A DNA stretch of 64,000 nucleotides. Origin: Gemmatimonadota bacterium. Its GTDB lineage: Bacteria; Gemmatimonadota; Gemmatimonadetes; Longimicrobiales; Gaopeijiaceae. Each line of letters begins with the position of its first letter. The first letter of the stretch is position 1. Positions 21,762 to 32,200 of this stretch are shown one piece after another. The stretch is taken from assembly GCA_029262115.1 (NCBI GenBank), contig JAJCZZ010000034.1, positions 1 through 64,000 of the forward strand. Reading direction: 5' to 3'. The position numbers and the translations under genes were made by a program. Below the pieces are notes generated by a model that was given only the letters and a program-made list of their open reading frames with translations, did no database searches and was not told the origin of the DNA.

Positions 21762-23212
21762 GCCGAGCGGAGGGCACGGGCGTCGGCGACCACCGCGCGG
21801 GCGTCGTCGAGCTGCTTGACGACCGCCCGGCGCGACGTGCCCCCGTCGCTGTCCCGTGAATCGACCGATGCGCTCCAGTCGAACACCGTGTGGACGTCGG
21901 GGGCGAACTCGGCGTGCTCGCCCTGGAATTCGTCCACGGAGAGGTCGGACAGGGGCACCCCCCGCTCTTCCGCACGCCGAACCAGCCGTCCGATGACCTC
22001 ATGGCTTTCGCGGAAGGGCACGCCACGTCGAACCAGGTAGTCCGCCAGGTCGGTCGCGAGCAGTTGGCTGTCCATGGCCGCGGCCATCCGCTCCGGGCGG
22101 AACGTCACGGCCCGCACCATGCCGGCCACGGCCGGGAGGGTCAGAAGAAGCGTGTCGACGGTGTCGAACAGTTGCTCCTTGTCCTCCTGCAGGTCGCGGT
22201 TGTATCCCGTCGGAAGTCCCTTGAGGAGCACGAGCAGCGCCTGAAGATTTCCGACCAGACGACCGGCTTTCCCTCGGGCCAACTCCGCCGCGTCGGGGTT
22301 CCGCTTCTGGGGCATGAGGCTCGAGCCCGTGCTGAAGCCGTCCGACAGCCGGACGAACCCGAACTCCATGCTGGAGAACAGGACCAGATCCTCGCCCAAC
22401 CGGGAGAGGTGGACGCCCAGCATGGCCCCGGCGTACGCGACGTCACAGATCCAGTCACGGTCGGACACGGTGTCCACGCTGTTTTCCGACACTCGATCGA
22501 AGCCGAGCTCCACGCACAGGGCGTCCCGATCCACCGGGAATGGGCACCCCGCGATCGCCCCTGAACCCAGAGGAAGCACCGCAGCGGACGACCGGGCCGC
22601 CTCGAGGCGCTCCAGGTCGCGCGCGAACGCCCAGAAGTGGGCCAGGGTCCAGTGCGCCGCCCGAATCGGTTGCCCCTGCTGGAGGTGGGTGTAGCCGGGC
22701 ATGATCGGATCGACCCCGGTCACTGCCAGGGTGTGGAGGGCGTCCAGGAGTTCGACCACGAAAGCGCGGACCCGGTCGATCGACGCCATGCCCCACAGCC
22801 GCACATCGGTGGCGGACTGGTCATTGCGCGAACGCCCGGTGTGCAGCTTGCCCGCGACCACCCCAACGTGCCCTTGAAGGAGCCGTTCGACCGCCGAGTG
22901 GATGTCCTCGTCGGACGCCCCCGTCAGCGCCCCTTCTTGAATCGCGACCTCGACCGAGTCGAGGCCTTCGAGGATGGTGTCCCGCTCCTCCGCGCTGAGC
23001 ACGCCGGCCCTGGCAATCGCTCGAGCCCAGGCGCGGCTACCCTGGATGTCTTCCCGCCACAGTCGGCGGTCGATGTCCAGGCTGAGGTTCAGCGGGACCA
23101 TCTCCGGGGACATCCCCTGGGCGAAGCGTCCGCCCCAGAGGGCCTTCGCCGGTCCGGCCGGCGTGTCGTCGTTGTATGCCATTGCGGCCGTAGTGTGCTC
23201 GTTGGATCCCAT
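21755..23212 (-). CDS. argH: Argininosuccinate lyase
   Basis: This 485-residue enzyme splits argininosuccinate to arginine and fumarate, the last step of arginine synthesis. It has the superfamily signature GSSLMPQKRNPD (catalytic Ser loop), AGKLHTGRSRNDQ, and PGYTHLQQGQPI, plus the N-terminal ALWGGRFAQG. The start is an ATG at 23210-23212 (MGSNEHTT); a second ATG at 23182 (MAYNDDT) would give a protein closer to the usual N-terminus. It is transcribed alone from a promoter overlapping an ARG-box-like palindrome about 215 bp upstream, rather than with argCD. Confidence 0.95.
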   Translation of the reverse strand: MGSNEHTTAAMAYNDDTPAGPAKALWGGRFAQGMSPEMVPLNLSLDIDRRLWREDIQGSRAWARAIARAGVLSAEERDTILEGLDSVEVAIQEGALTGASDEDIHSAVERLLQGHVGVVAGKLHTGRSRNDQSATDVRLWGMASIDRVRAFVVELLDALHTLAVTGVDPIMPGYTHLQQGQPIRAAHWTLAHFWAFARDLERLEAARSSAAVLPLGSGAIAGCPFPVDRDALCVELGFDRVSENSVDTVSDRDWICDVAYAGAMLGVHLSRLGEDLVLFSSMEFGFVRLSDGFSTGSSLMPQKRNPDAAELARGKAGRLVGNLQALLVLLKGLPTGYNRDLQEDKEQLFDTVDTLLLTLPAVAGMVRAVTFRPERMAAAMDSQLLATDLADYLVRRGVPFRESHEVIGRLVRRAEERGVPLSDLSVDEFQGEHAEFAPDVHTVFDWSASVDSRDSDGGTSRRAVVKQLDDARAVVADARALRSAG

Positions 23213-23550
23213 TTGCGTCCGTCAGGAAGGTGGTGCGCGAACCCTACCCATGCGAAAGGGCCGTGACAACGCTTTCGCGCTGCCACGACCCAGATTTGGA
23301 CCGGCCGACCTACCCGCCGTAGAACGACACGGCCCCCTGCTTCGCATTCATCACCCGGCGGCGACATGAGAGCCGCCAGCCTCCGAGTGGCCCCGGTGAA
23401 TCCGACGAGCGGACCACCGTGACCAAGCATAAATATGCACCATCTCTGTATAGTGCAAGCGGGTCGGTCAATCCCTCTGAGAAACGTCCCCGAAGCGGTC
23501 GTGTCACAGGTACGCTTCGGGCCTCCTCATGGGCCCTTCCGCGCAGACCG
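23213..23550. other. 338-bp intergenic region between argD and argH
   Basis: No convincing gene is present; frames here are short and lack family features. The region holds the argH promoter and operator (23427-23458) and a 5' untranslated stretch of about 210 nt. I see no clear riboswitch or attenuator in it. Confidence 0.6.
23427..23458 (-). promoter_or_regulatory. argH promoter with ARG-box-like operator
   Basis: On the minus strand, TTGCAC (23453-23458) and TATTTA (23430-23435) are spaced by 17 bp. The palindrome GCATAAATATGC (23427-23438) covers the -10. It resembles the site at argC and known ArgR boxes (AT-rich, TGCAT-type half sites), so repression by the ArgR encoded at 25840-26295 is likely. 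Confidence 0.7.
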
Positions 23551-24732
23551 TCAGCGCCGGATCGACTGTCGCAGTAAGGAGACGGCCTGGTCGATCTGCG
23601 CATCGGACACGATCAGGGGAGGCACGAGGCGCACCACGTCCGGGCCCGCCCCGACCATGAGGAGGCCGGCCTCCCGGGCGGAGGAGACGACCGGGGCGGC
23701 GGGTTCGTTCAGGGCCAGCCCGAGCATGAGGCCCCTGCCCCGCACTTCGCGGACCGCATCGAGATCGAGCAAGGTCTCGAGCCCGGCTCTCAGACGCTCG
23801 CCCTTTTCGCGCACGGAGCGTAGGAAGTCGGGCGCGCACACCGTCCGGACGACCGCATGGGCCACCGTCGAGACGAAGGGTCCGCCCCCGAAGGTCGTGG
23901 CGTGATCACCGGGCTGGAGCGTCGCCCCGACGGCGTGGTTCGCCACGACCGCCCCCAGAGGAAAGCCACCACCGAGCGGCTTGGCCAGCGTCAGGATGTC
24001 GGGCACGACCCCCGAGTGCTCGTACGCGAAAGCGTCACCGGTACGCCCGAGCCCGCACTGGACCTCGTCGAAGACGAGAAGCACGCCGTGTTCGTCGCAT
24101 GCGGCCCGCAGTCCGCGCAGGAAGGCGGTGTCGATGGGGCGGATCCCACCCTCCCCCTGGAGCGGCTCGATGAGGACAGCGGCTGTCTGTCCCCGCGCCA
24201 GCAGCGTGTGGACGCAGTCGAGGTCGCCCACCTCCGCGAACTCGACACCCGGCATCACCGGCAAGAAGGGTTCGCGGTAGTTGGGACGATCGGTGGCCGC
24301 CAACGTCCCGAACAGACGTCCGTGGAAGGAGCCCCGGAACGCGATGAATCCCGTGCGTCCGTCTCCGTGGGTGGCGCCCGCCCAGCGGCGCGCGAACTTC
24401 AGGGCCGCCTCGTTCGCCTCCGCGCCGGAGTTGCAGAAGAACACTCCCCCCGGGAAGGCGAGGGACACGAGCGTCTCGGCCAGCGCCTCGCCCGGAAGCG
24501 TGCGGTAGAGATTCGAGGTGTGGATCAGCCCCGACTCCAGCGCCTCGTCGATCGCGCGCCGAATCACCGGCGAAGCGTAGCCGAGGGCGTTCACCGCGAT
24601 TCCGGCCGTGAAGTCCAGATACTCGCGTCCGTCCGCGGCACGCACGGTGCAGCCCTCGCCGGAGACCAGCGTGAGCGGCGGGTCGCCGTACAGCGGGAGA
24701 AGCGCTCCCGCTGGCACCGTTTTGGTCAGCAT
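23551..24732 (-). CDS. argD: Acetylornithine aminotransferase
   Basis: This 393-residue class III PLP aminotransferase converts N-acetylglutamate semialdehyde to N-acetylornithine. It has YLDFTAGIAVNALGY, the CNSGAEANEAALKFAR block, FIAFRGSFHGR, LLVFDEVQCGLGRTG, and the PLP-lysine region DILTLAKPLGGGFPLGA. The ATG at 24730-24732 overlaps the end of argC by 7 bp, so it is co-translated with argC. The family is similar to ornithine and succinylornithine aminotransferases, but the argC linkage decides for ArgD. Confidence 0.94.
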   Translation of the reverse strand: MLTKTVPAGALLPLYGDPPLTLVSGEGCTVRAADGREYLDFTAGIAVNALGYASPVIRRAIDEALESGLIHTSNLYRTLPGEALAETLVSLAFPGGVFFCNSGAEANEAALKFARRWAGATHGDGRTGFIAFRGSFHGRLFGTLAATDRPNYREPFLPVMPGVEFAEVGDLDCVHTLLARGQTAAVLIEPLQGEGGIRPIDTAFLRGLRAACDEHGVLLVFDEVQCGLGRTGDAFAYEHSGVVPDILTLAKPLGGGFPLGAVVANHAVGATLQPGDHATTFGGGPFVSTVAHAVVRTVCAPDFLRSVREKGERLRAGLETLLDLDAVREVRGRGLMLGLALNEPAAPVVSSAREAGLLMVGAGPDVVRLVPPLIVSDAQIDQAVSLLRQSIRR

Positions 24733-25694
24733 CGTAGCCCCATCGTGTCCTCGAGCCCCATCATCAGATTCATGTTGTGGACCGCCTGACCGGCCGCCCC
24801 CTTCCCCAGGTTGTCGAGCGCGGCCACCACGGTGAGCAGGCCCGGAGCGCACCGATTGTCGCTCACGCCGAGCGCGAGGACGTCCGTACCCACCACGTCC
24901 GCCAGCGAGGGTACCCGACCGGGACCCGACAGCCGGATGGTAGGATGTCCCGCCCAACTCTCCGCCCACACGTCGCGGACCCGAGCGGCCGTGACGCCCT
25001 CATCGACGGGAACGTAGATCGTCTCGAGGATCCCGCGCGCCACCGGAAGCAGATGGGGTTGAAAGACGAGGTCGAGCCCCGGTAGGCCGTGACGCATCTC
25101 ACGGAGATGACGGTGTTCGTTTCCCAGCGAGTAGGCCCGATAGTCGTTCGCGACCTCGGCGAAGAGCAGATCCCGTCGTGCCGAACGTCCCGCGCCGGTT
25201 ACGCCGGACGCGGCATTGATCGCGACGGTGGCGCCCTCAGCGACGAAACCGGACGCTTGAAGGGGGCCGAGTGCGAGTTGGACGCCGGTCGGATAGCAGC
25301 CCGGGTTGGCCACCAACCGGGCGGCTCGCACCTCATCGGCAGCGACGTCCGCGAGGCCGTACACCGCATCGTCCTCACGCCCCGAGCCCGGGCGGTGATC
25401 CGCGGTCAGATCGACGACCCTCGCGCCAGCGGCGAGGGCACGGGTCGCCCAGTCGGCCGCCGAACCGTGCGGGAGGCATAGAAAGACCAGATCGACGCTG
25501 GACAGATCCGCGTCCGCGGCGGGGCGAAGCTCCAGACCGGGAAGAACCGACGCCCCACCCGCCTCCCGCTCCGACGTGGCGAATCGGACATCGGCTCCTG
25601 GATGACCGCCCAGGACGCGGAGCAACTCCATGCCGGTATACCCGGTCCCGCCGATGACGCCGACCGTCACTGTAACCGCTGATGTGTCGTTCAT
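24726..25694 (-). CDS. argC: N-acetyl-gamma-glutamyl-phosphate reductase
   Basis: This 322-residue NADPH-dependent reductase of arginine synthesis has the dinucleotide motif VGVIGGTGYTGMELLRVL (about 11-28), LVFLCLPHGSA, and the catalytic Cys in ANPGCYPTGVQLAL. Other blocks are SGVTGAGRS and GNEHRHLREM. The start ATG at 25692-25694 has no Shine-Dalgarno sequence; it sits about 7 bp after a -10 element, so the mRNA may be leaderless. It leads the argC-argD unit. argB, argJ, argF and argG are not in the window. Confidence 0.95.
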   Translation of the reverse strand: MNDTSAVTVTVGVIGGTGYTGMELLRVLGGHPGADVRFATSEREAGGASVLPGLELRPAADADLSSVDLVFLCLPHGSAADWATRALAAGARVVDLTADHRPGSGREDDAVYGLADVAADEVRAARLVANPGCYPTGVQLALGPLQASGFVAEGATVAINAASGVTGAGRSARRDLLFAEVANDYRAYSLGNEHRHLREMRHGLPGLDLVFQPHLLPVARGILETIYVPVDEGVTAARVRDVWAESWAGHPTIRLSGPGRVPSLADVVGTDVLALGVSDNRCAPGLLTVVAALDNLGKGAAGQAVHNMNLMMGLEDTMGLRC

Positions 25695-25696
25695 CG

Positions 25697-25728
25697 CATA
25701 ATTATGTACAAGAACGCCGAAGCGTCAA
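25697..25728 (-). promoter_or_regulatory. argC promoter with ARG box; start codon suggests a leaderless mRNA
   Basis: Minus-strand -35 TTGACG (25723-25728), a 16-bp spacer, and -10 CATAAT (25701-25706) are followed by only six bases before the argC ATG. The perfect palindrome CATAATTATG (25697-25706) lies over the -10, ideal for repression by ArgR. Confidence 0.75.
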
Positions 25729-25807
25729 GGAGCGCGGCGAAGCACGACTTGCGCTTGCGCAGCTTGCAAATACTGAGACAAGACAGGAAAGAAGGCCGGT
25801 CCATGAC

Positions 25808-25824
25808 TGCATAATCATACTATG
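25808..25824. promoter_or_regulatory. Second ARG-box-like site in the argR-argC spacer
   Basis: TGCATAATCATACTATG repeats the TGCATAAT half site of the argC operator, about 100 bp farther upstream, just after the argR stop. ArgR hexamers often bind paired boxes, so this may be an auxiliary site. Confidence 0.45.
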
Positions 25825-25839
25825 ACACCAAATATTTTG

Positions 25840-26295
25840 TCAGTCACCCATTCCGGCGAGCGCTTCGATGCGCGACTTGACGGGCGCGAGGGCCTCGCGC
25901 GACCGCAAGATCAGCAGGATCGTATCGTCCCCGGCGAGCGTGCCGAGCACCTCCGGCCACTCCTCCCCGTCTATCCCGGCGGCGACGGTCTGGGCGGCGC
26001 CCTTGAGCGTGTGGATCACGAGCATGTGCTCCACGCCCTCGGCGGCCAGGAACAGGGTTGGCAGAAGCGACGTCAGGGACGGTGTACTGTCGTATTCATC
26101 GGGGACCGTGTAGTGCGCGCCACCGTCCGAAGCCGGGACCTTGACCAGCCGCAGTTCCCGGATGTCCCGTGACAGCGTCGCCTGAGTCACATCGATCCCG
26201 CGTTCGACGAGGAGTGCCCGGAGCTTCTCCTGGCTGCCCGGACGGTGCGTCCGGATGGCCTCGACGATCTCGGCATGGCGTACCTGCTTGCTCAT
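25840..26295 (-). CDS. argR: Arginine repressor ArgR
   Basis: This 151-residue regulator has a winged-helix N-domain (RHAEIVEAIRTHRPGSQEKL, and the recognition region VTQATLSRDIRELRLVKVP). Its C-terminal arginine-binding/oligomerisation domain includes EGVEHMLVIHTLKGAAQTVA and EVLGTLAGDDTILLILRS, which contains the conserved GT-AGDDT loop. With arginine it binds ARG boxes and represses arginine synthesis genes; such sites lie at argC and argH. The ATG at 26293-26295 (MSKQVRHAEI) has GGAGAGG just upstream and gives the normal length. Confidence 0.96.
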   Translation of the reverse strand: MSKQVRHAEIVEAIRTHRPGSQEKLRALLVERGIDVTQATLSRDIRELRLVKVPASDGGAHYTVPDEYDSTPSLTSLLPTLFLAAEGVEHMLVIHTLKGAAQTVAAGIDGEEWPEVLGTLAGDDTILLILRSREALAPVKSRIEALAGMGD

Positions 26296-26393
26296 GGACC
26301 TCTCCGGTTCCCCGCCTGCCAACAACGTGACGGCCCGACCGCCTGGGGGAAGCAGTCGAGCCGCTCATCACGACAGGTGGGGATGGCGTCCGT

Positions 26394-29153
26394 TCAGAAG
26401 GTGTACTGGAGCTTGAGAAGCGCGAGCCGCCCGAGCTCGGGCGCACCGATGAACTCCCGGTGCACGTTGTCGAACAGGTTCGTCACCGTTAGCGATACCT
26501 GTGCCTGCGCGGCCACCGGCAGCTTGTACCCGATATTCGCGTCGACCACCGCGTAGCTGTCCACGTCTCCGAGGTAGACGCCGGAGTTCATCGTGAACGC
26601 GTCCGAGTACCGGACCCGACCATCCAGCGACAGGCCCGACAGCTGATCCATGAAGCGGGCGCCGAACGAGCCCTTGAACGTCGGCGCGTTCAACGAGATG
26701 TCCGACGACGACGTGCAGCTCCCGTCTTCGTTGAAGTCGAAGCACTCCTCGCTGACCCACGACAGCGACCCCGTGAAGCTGACCTTGTCCGTGGCAATGA
26801 ACTGCATGCCGAAGTCCGTGCCCCAGAGGTCGACGTCCCCGAAGTTGCGGTACGTCAGGACCAGGTCCGAGTCGCTACGCTGATCGGGCGCGACCGTACC
26901 GAGCGGGATGGCTGCGGCGGAACCGGCCAACTGCGCCGCGAGTCCCTGCGCGACCTGAGCCGGTAGCCCTGCCCCGATCAGACGCTGTGCAAGAAAACCT
27001 CCGACCGAAGTACCTGTGAGGAAGACGCTCGGCGTCTCGACCCGGAGCGGACCCACGAAGTCCTTGATCTCCGAGCGGTAGACGTCGACAGAGAGCGAGA
27101 GCCGGTCCGCGATGACGCCCTTGTAGCCGACCTCGTACGTGTTGGTAATGGTCGGACGAATCCGATTCACCGCCACAGGCCCGGCGTCAGGTCTGAATGG
27201 GTTCTCGGTGTCCTCCTGGTTGAAACGGAGTAGCCACGACTCCAAGTCGCCCGCGGCCGGGTTGCTGATGATCTGGAGGAACTGCGTGGGCGATAGGCCG
27301 AGCTGACCCAAAGTCGGGCCGAGCGCCGGATTGAACGCCAGCGTAGGCGCCACGAGCGTGTTCCACAGGAGGGCGCCGTTGGCCGGGATCTGCCCGAGTT
27401 GCGTAGCGAACGGCGAATACATGCACAGTCCCTGGACCCCACCCGTGCACTGTTGGTTGAACGTGAAACCCGAGGTCGGGACGCCCTGGGTGCGGACGTC
27501 GAAGCCGAAGAAGCCGCCCGACCCGTCCGGAATCGGCAGGGGGATGCGGCCGGCACGCAGGTCGAGGAACAGGTTGTTCGTCGACGGCGTCGAGAACGCT
27601 CGGTTGTACGTCAGGCGGAAGTTCTGACCCTCGGTCGGCTTGAAGACGAGCGCTGCCCGCGGCGAGTAGTTCAGCTCATCGAGGCGGCTGTGATCGTCGA
27701 TCCGCAGCGCTCCGACCAGGTCGAATTGTTCCGACAACGAGGCGGTGGCGTGCACATAACCTCCGATCTCGTCGATGCCGTCGTCGTCCTCGTTGGAGCC
27801 GTTGATCGTGCCCTCGGTCTTCGGCGTGGTCCGTTGGACATCGACACCGGTGATCACGTCCAGCATGTCGCCGAGGAGGAAGCCGTACTGTACCTGGCCG
27901 GCCACCATGTTCGACTTGTCGATGATCGGCTGACCGGTGCGCAGCAGGAACGAATCACCCGCGTCGCTCTTGTTCACGAATGTCTGCGCGAACAGCCGCC
28001 CCTTGCGCAGACGCGCCTGCCCGAACGTGTAGCCCCAGTCGTTCGCCTGGCCCGCGCCAATACCGGTCAGTTCGACCGAACGGACCAACTGGTTGTGTCC
28101 GACCGAGAAGATGACTTCGCCGTCGTCCCAGGGGCGCAGGTCGAGTCGGGCTTCCCCGCCCCACCGCTCGGCGCCGAAGTCGCGGGCTCCGACTTGAAGT
28201 GTCGAGGGATCGGCGCCCTGTTCGATGGCGGACTCCCGCGCGGCGAGCTCGACCGGGTCGACGAACTTCCAGTCATCGCCTCGGAAGTATTGGCCGGAGA
28301 CCTTCAGGCCCGCTTTCTCGCTGAACGCGAACGCCTGGCGGAAGGCGCCGTGAAAGACGTCACGCTCACCGCCGGACAGCGAAAAGGTCGTTCCGGGCTT
28401 GTCGATGGGCGACGAGGTGATGATGTGCATGACGCCGCTGGCCGAGTTGGGGCCGTAGAGCGCCGCGGCGGGACCCAGTAGGACCTCGATGCGCTCGATA
28501 TCGAGCGGCGTGGTCGGGATCATGTTGTACGCATTGAACCGGAGCGACGGCACAAATGCGTACCGGTTGTCCGTCATGGTCAGCATGGCGCCCGAGAAGA
28601 CGTTGTTGAAGCCGCGCGTGACCGTGTTGCTCTGCGTCAGACCGGTCTGGACGACATCCACGCCCGGGAGCGCCTTCAGGTACTCGGCCGGAGTGATTGC
28701 TGCACGCTCCTGGATGCGCGCGGCCGAGACCACCGAAATGGACGCGGGCGCTTCCAGCGCCTTTTCCTCGCGGCCGCGACTGATGGAGACCACGATCGGG
28801 TTCAGCGCCAGAGCACGCGAGGTCATCATGATCTCGATCGAGGCCGTGCCCCCCGCCGGTACGTCCACCCCGTCGACGCGGGCGGTCTCGTAGCCGACCG
28901 TCACCACCACGATGGAGTAGCTGCCGCCCGGAACCTGCATCCGGAACTGGCCCGCCTGATTGGTGAGCACCCCACCGGAGTTGGCCTCGCCGGCTCCGAG
29001 AAGCTGTACCTGCGCACCATTCATCGGCTGGCTGGTTTCCCGATCGATGACCCGACCGGTCAGCGTCCCCTGCTGGGCGGACAGGGGCGCGGCAAGAAGC
29101 GCCAAGAAGGCGGAGAACAGGTGGCCCATAGGCCACGTGAGTCGACGACGCAT
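26394..29153 (-). CDS. TonB-dependent outer-membrane receptor with carboxypeptidase-regulatory domain
   Basis: This 919-residue receptor has a signal peptide (about 1-27, ending PLSAQ) and a CarboxypepD_reg-like domain (about 28-112, GTLTGRVIDRETSQPMNGAQ). A plug domain follows (about 125-245; SISVVSAARIQERAAITPAE, IERIEVLLGPAAALYGPNSA). A 22-strand-type barrel ends in the outer-membrane sorting tail LLKLQYTF. A long extracellular loop region near 500-640 has several short Gly/Pro-rich repeats. The ligand is unknown: no siderophore gene or polysaccharide lyase lies nearby. Its neighbours are a BNR-propeller protein upstream and argR downstream. The ATG at 29151-29153 is the one giving a clean signal peptide. 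Confidence 0.92.
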   Translation of the reverse strand: MRRRLTWPMGHLFSAFLALLAAPLSAQQGTLTGRVIDRETSQPMNGAQVQLLGAGEANSGGVLTNQAGQFRMQVPGGSYSIVVVTVGYETARVDGVDVPAGGTASIEIMMTSRALALNPIVVSISRGREEKALEAPASISVVSAARIQERAAITPAEYLKALPGVDVVQTGLTQSNTVTRGFNNVFSGAMLTMTDNRYAFVPSLRFNAYNMIPTTPLDIERIEVLLGPAAALYGPNSASGVMHIITSSPIDKPGTTFSLSGGERDVFHGAFRQAFAFSEKAGLKVSGQYFRGDDWKFVDPVELAARESAIEQGADPSTLQVGARDFGAERWGGEARLDLRPWDDGEVIFSVGHNQLVRSVELTGIGAGQANDWGYTFGQARLRKGRLFAQTFVNKSDAGDSFLLRTGQPIIDKSNMVAGQVQYGFLLGDMLDVITGVDVQRTTPKTEGTINGSNEDDDGIDEIGGYVHATASLSEQFDLVGALRIDDHSRLDELNYSPRAALVFKPTEGQNFRLTYNRAFSTPSTNNLFLDLRAGRIPLPIPDGSGGFFGFDVRTQGVPTSGFTFNQQCTGGVQGLCMYSPFATQLGQIPANGALLWNTLVAPTLAFNPALGPTLGQLGLSPTQFLQIISNPAAGDLESWLLRFNQEDTENPFRPDAGPVAVNRIRPTITNTYEVGYKGVIADRLSLSVDVYRSEIKDFVGPLRVETPSVFLTGTSVGGFLAQRLIGAGLPAQVAQGLAAQLAGSAAAIPLGTVAPDQRSDSDLVLTYRNFGDVDLWGTDFGMQFIATDKVSFTGSLSWVSEECFDFNEDGSCTSSSDISLNAPTFKGSFGARFMDQLSGLSLDGRVRYSDAFTMNSGVYLGDVDSYAVVDANIGYKLPVAAQAQVSLTVTNLFDNVHREFIGAPELGRLALLKLQYTF

Positions 29154-29263
29154 TGAGGGTCCTCGGCTGAATGTTTGGTCTTCAATCATGACGAAACCGC
29201 AGACGGGTCTGGCAAAAAGCTCGTAGCAACGTAGGCGTTGCAACAACTGCGCAGCAATCCACA

Positions 29264-32200
29264 CTAGGCGATCGGCCTCCCGCTCGCGTCGATCCGGGGC
29301 AGAATCACGTGCGGGATTCCGAGCGCGTCCAAGAGTCGTTCGAAGGCGGCCAACTCCTCGTCGATCAGACGGTCGCGTTCGTCCGCGCGGGTCCTCCACT
29401 CGTCGGCGAGGTCGCCCAGCCGCTCGCGGGCTCCCGCCGTCACAGGGGGCTCCGTGCCGTCCACCGAGCCGATCAGCGCCAGGATCTGCGCATCCAACTG
29501 ATTCACGTAATTGATGACGTCCTGGAACGTGCGTTGCCGTGGCTGCACCAGTTGCTCTTCCCATTCGGTAATTCCGTCGGTGAGGTCGGCCGCGACCGCC
29601 GACACGGTGTCGACCTGGGGATGGTCGGCGAGATCGGCCACCAACGCGTCGATCTGCTCCCGCACCGACCGCATGGCAATGACCGAGCGATACAGGTCGC
29701 GCGCGGCTTGCTGCGCTTCGGCCAGGAAACGGTCCTGCGCGACGTAGTCGGCCGTGGCGGCGGTCCGCCGGGGGTCGGGATCGACCCGGAGGGGCACGGT
29801 CGCACGGTCCTGACCATGGCTCAGCCGTACCTGGTAGCTACCGGGCGGGAGGACTCTTCCTTGGAGGCTCCCGAACGGTACGAGCCCCTCCACGGCAGGG
29901 AGTCCCTCGGCCCGGAAGTCCCATGCGGTACGATTCAGACCGGCGGTGGGCTTCGTAAGGCTCGTGTAGTCCTCGTTGCCTGCGGCCTCGGGATCCGTCG
30001 CCATCGTTCGGACCACCTGCCCCGCCGCGTCGAGGATCTCCAGCGTCACGAGACTGTCCGGCGCTTCCGCGAATGCGTAGAAGATCTGGGCGCCGGTCGG
30101 CGGATTCTGCCCGGTCCGAGGACCCCCTCCGCCGAAGAACGCCGCCTGCACGGCCGGAGCCGGCTCGAAGAGGTGCATCGACGCGTTGACCACCGGCTCG
30201 CTCAGTTGCCGCAGGGGCGACAGGTCGTCGAGCACCCAGAACGCCCGGCCCTGGGTGGCGGCCACGAGGTCGCCGTCGCGGATCGTCAGATCCGTGATCG
30301 GTACCACGGGAAGACCCAGTTGGAAGGGCTGCCAGGACGCGCCGTTGTTCGCCGATGCGTACAACCCCACCTCCGTTCCAGCGAACAGCAGCCCCGGTCG
30401 GACGGGGTCCTCTCGCACGACGCGCACCCATGCCTCGTCCCCGATCCCGTCCACCGTTCGCGTCCAGCTTCGACCGTAGTCGTCGGTGCGGAAGATATGC
30501 GGCGTGAAGTCGTTGTACTTGTAGTTCGTGGCCACGACCCAGGCGGTGGCTGGACTGTGGGGCGAGACTTCGATGCTGTTGATGAGCGCTTCGCCGATGC
30601 CGGGCGGCGTGACCGCGCTCCAGGTGGACCCGTCGTCTCGCGTCACGTGAACCAGCCCGTCGTCGGTTCCGACCCAGATCGTGCCCTGCTCGTGGGGTGA
30701 CGGGGCCACGTAGAAGATCGTGTTGTAGTTCTCTCCTCCGGCTCCCTCGTTCGTGATCGGGCCGCCCCCCGCACCCTGCAGGTCCTCCTGGTCGCGCGTC
30801 AAGTCGGGGCTGATTTCGCGCCAGCTCTGACCGGCGTCGTCCGTGCGCAGGAGCACGTTGCCACCGTGGTAGATCACGCGCGAGTCGAACGGCGACGCCA
30901 CGATCGGCGCGTTCCAGTTGAACCGGTAGCGCTGCTCCCGGGGGTAGGTGCCCAGCCCCAGATACGGGTAGGCCATGATCGGCTTGGACTCGCCGGTGGC
31001 GCGGTCCCACCGATCGATCAGGCCCTGGTAGCACCCGCCGTACACGTACCGCGGGTCGTCCTCGTCGAACGCGAGATACGCACTTTCACACCCGGCCACC
31101 GAGTAGAAGTCGTCCGCGCCGATGCCGCCGAGCGCCGCCGAGGCGATGCCAATGGCCGAGTTGTCCTGCTGCCCGCCGTAGATGTGGTACGGGAAGCGCG
31201 CATCCGTGCTCACTCGATAGAACTGGGCCGTCGGCTGGTTGTTCAGCGTCGACCAGGAATCCCCGCCATTGAAGCTGATCTCGGCCCCTCCGTCATCGCC
31301 CAGAATCATCCGCTCCGAGTCGAGCGGATCGATCCAGAGGTCGTGGGTGTCGCCGTGGCCGACCTGGACCGGTGTGAACGTCCGTCCCGCATCGATCGAG
31401 CGGAGCATGGGCGCGTTCAGGACGTACACCGTGTTCTCGTCGAGCGGGTCGCCGAAGATCTCCATGTAGTACCAACTCCGGGTCTGGGTCACCCGGTCGG
31501 ACGTCGTCTGTGTCCATGTGGCGCCCGCGTTGTCAGAGCGGTACACGCCGCCCTTCTCGTCCGCAGCCTCGATGTTTGCGAAGACCCGATCCGGATTCGC
31601 CCGCGATACGTCGACGGCGATCTTGCCCATCAGATCGGGGAGCCCTTCGGTCAGCTCGGTCCACGAGTCGCCGCTGTCGGTCGACTTCCAGATGCCCGAG
31701 CCCGGCCCACCCGAACGGACCTCCCACGGGCTCCGCCGGTGGTCCCAGTAGGCGGCGTACAGGATGCGAGGATTCGTCATATCCATCGACAGCTCGGCCG
31801 CGCCGGCCGTCTCACTCACGTAGTGGATCTTGTCCCACGACGCGCCGCCGTCGCGCGAGCGGTAGATCCCACGGTCCTCGGAGTCTCCGTAAGGCGATCC
31901 CTGGGCCGCCACGTAGACGAGGTCGGGATTCGTCGGGTGGACGCGGATCCGAGCGATCTGCCGGGTACGCTCCAAACCCATGTGGGTCCAGGTGCGTCCG
32001 GCATCCGTTGACCTGTAGACGCCGTCGCCGTGGGAGGTGGTGACCCCGCGGACCGCGTGCTCGCCCATGCCGACGTAGACCACGTTCGGGTCCGACTCAG
32101 ACACCGCGATCGCGCCAACCGATCCGGTCTTGAAGAAGCCGTCCGAGACGTTGGTCCAGACCTCCCCCGCGTCGGTCGTCTTCCACACGCCTCCGCCGGT

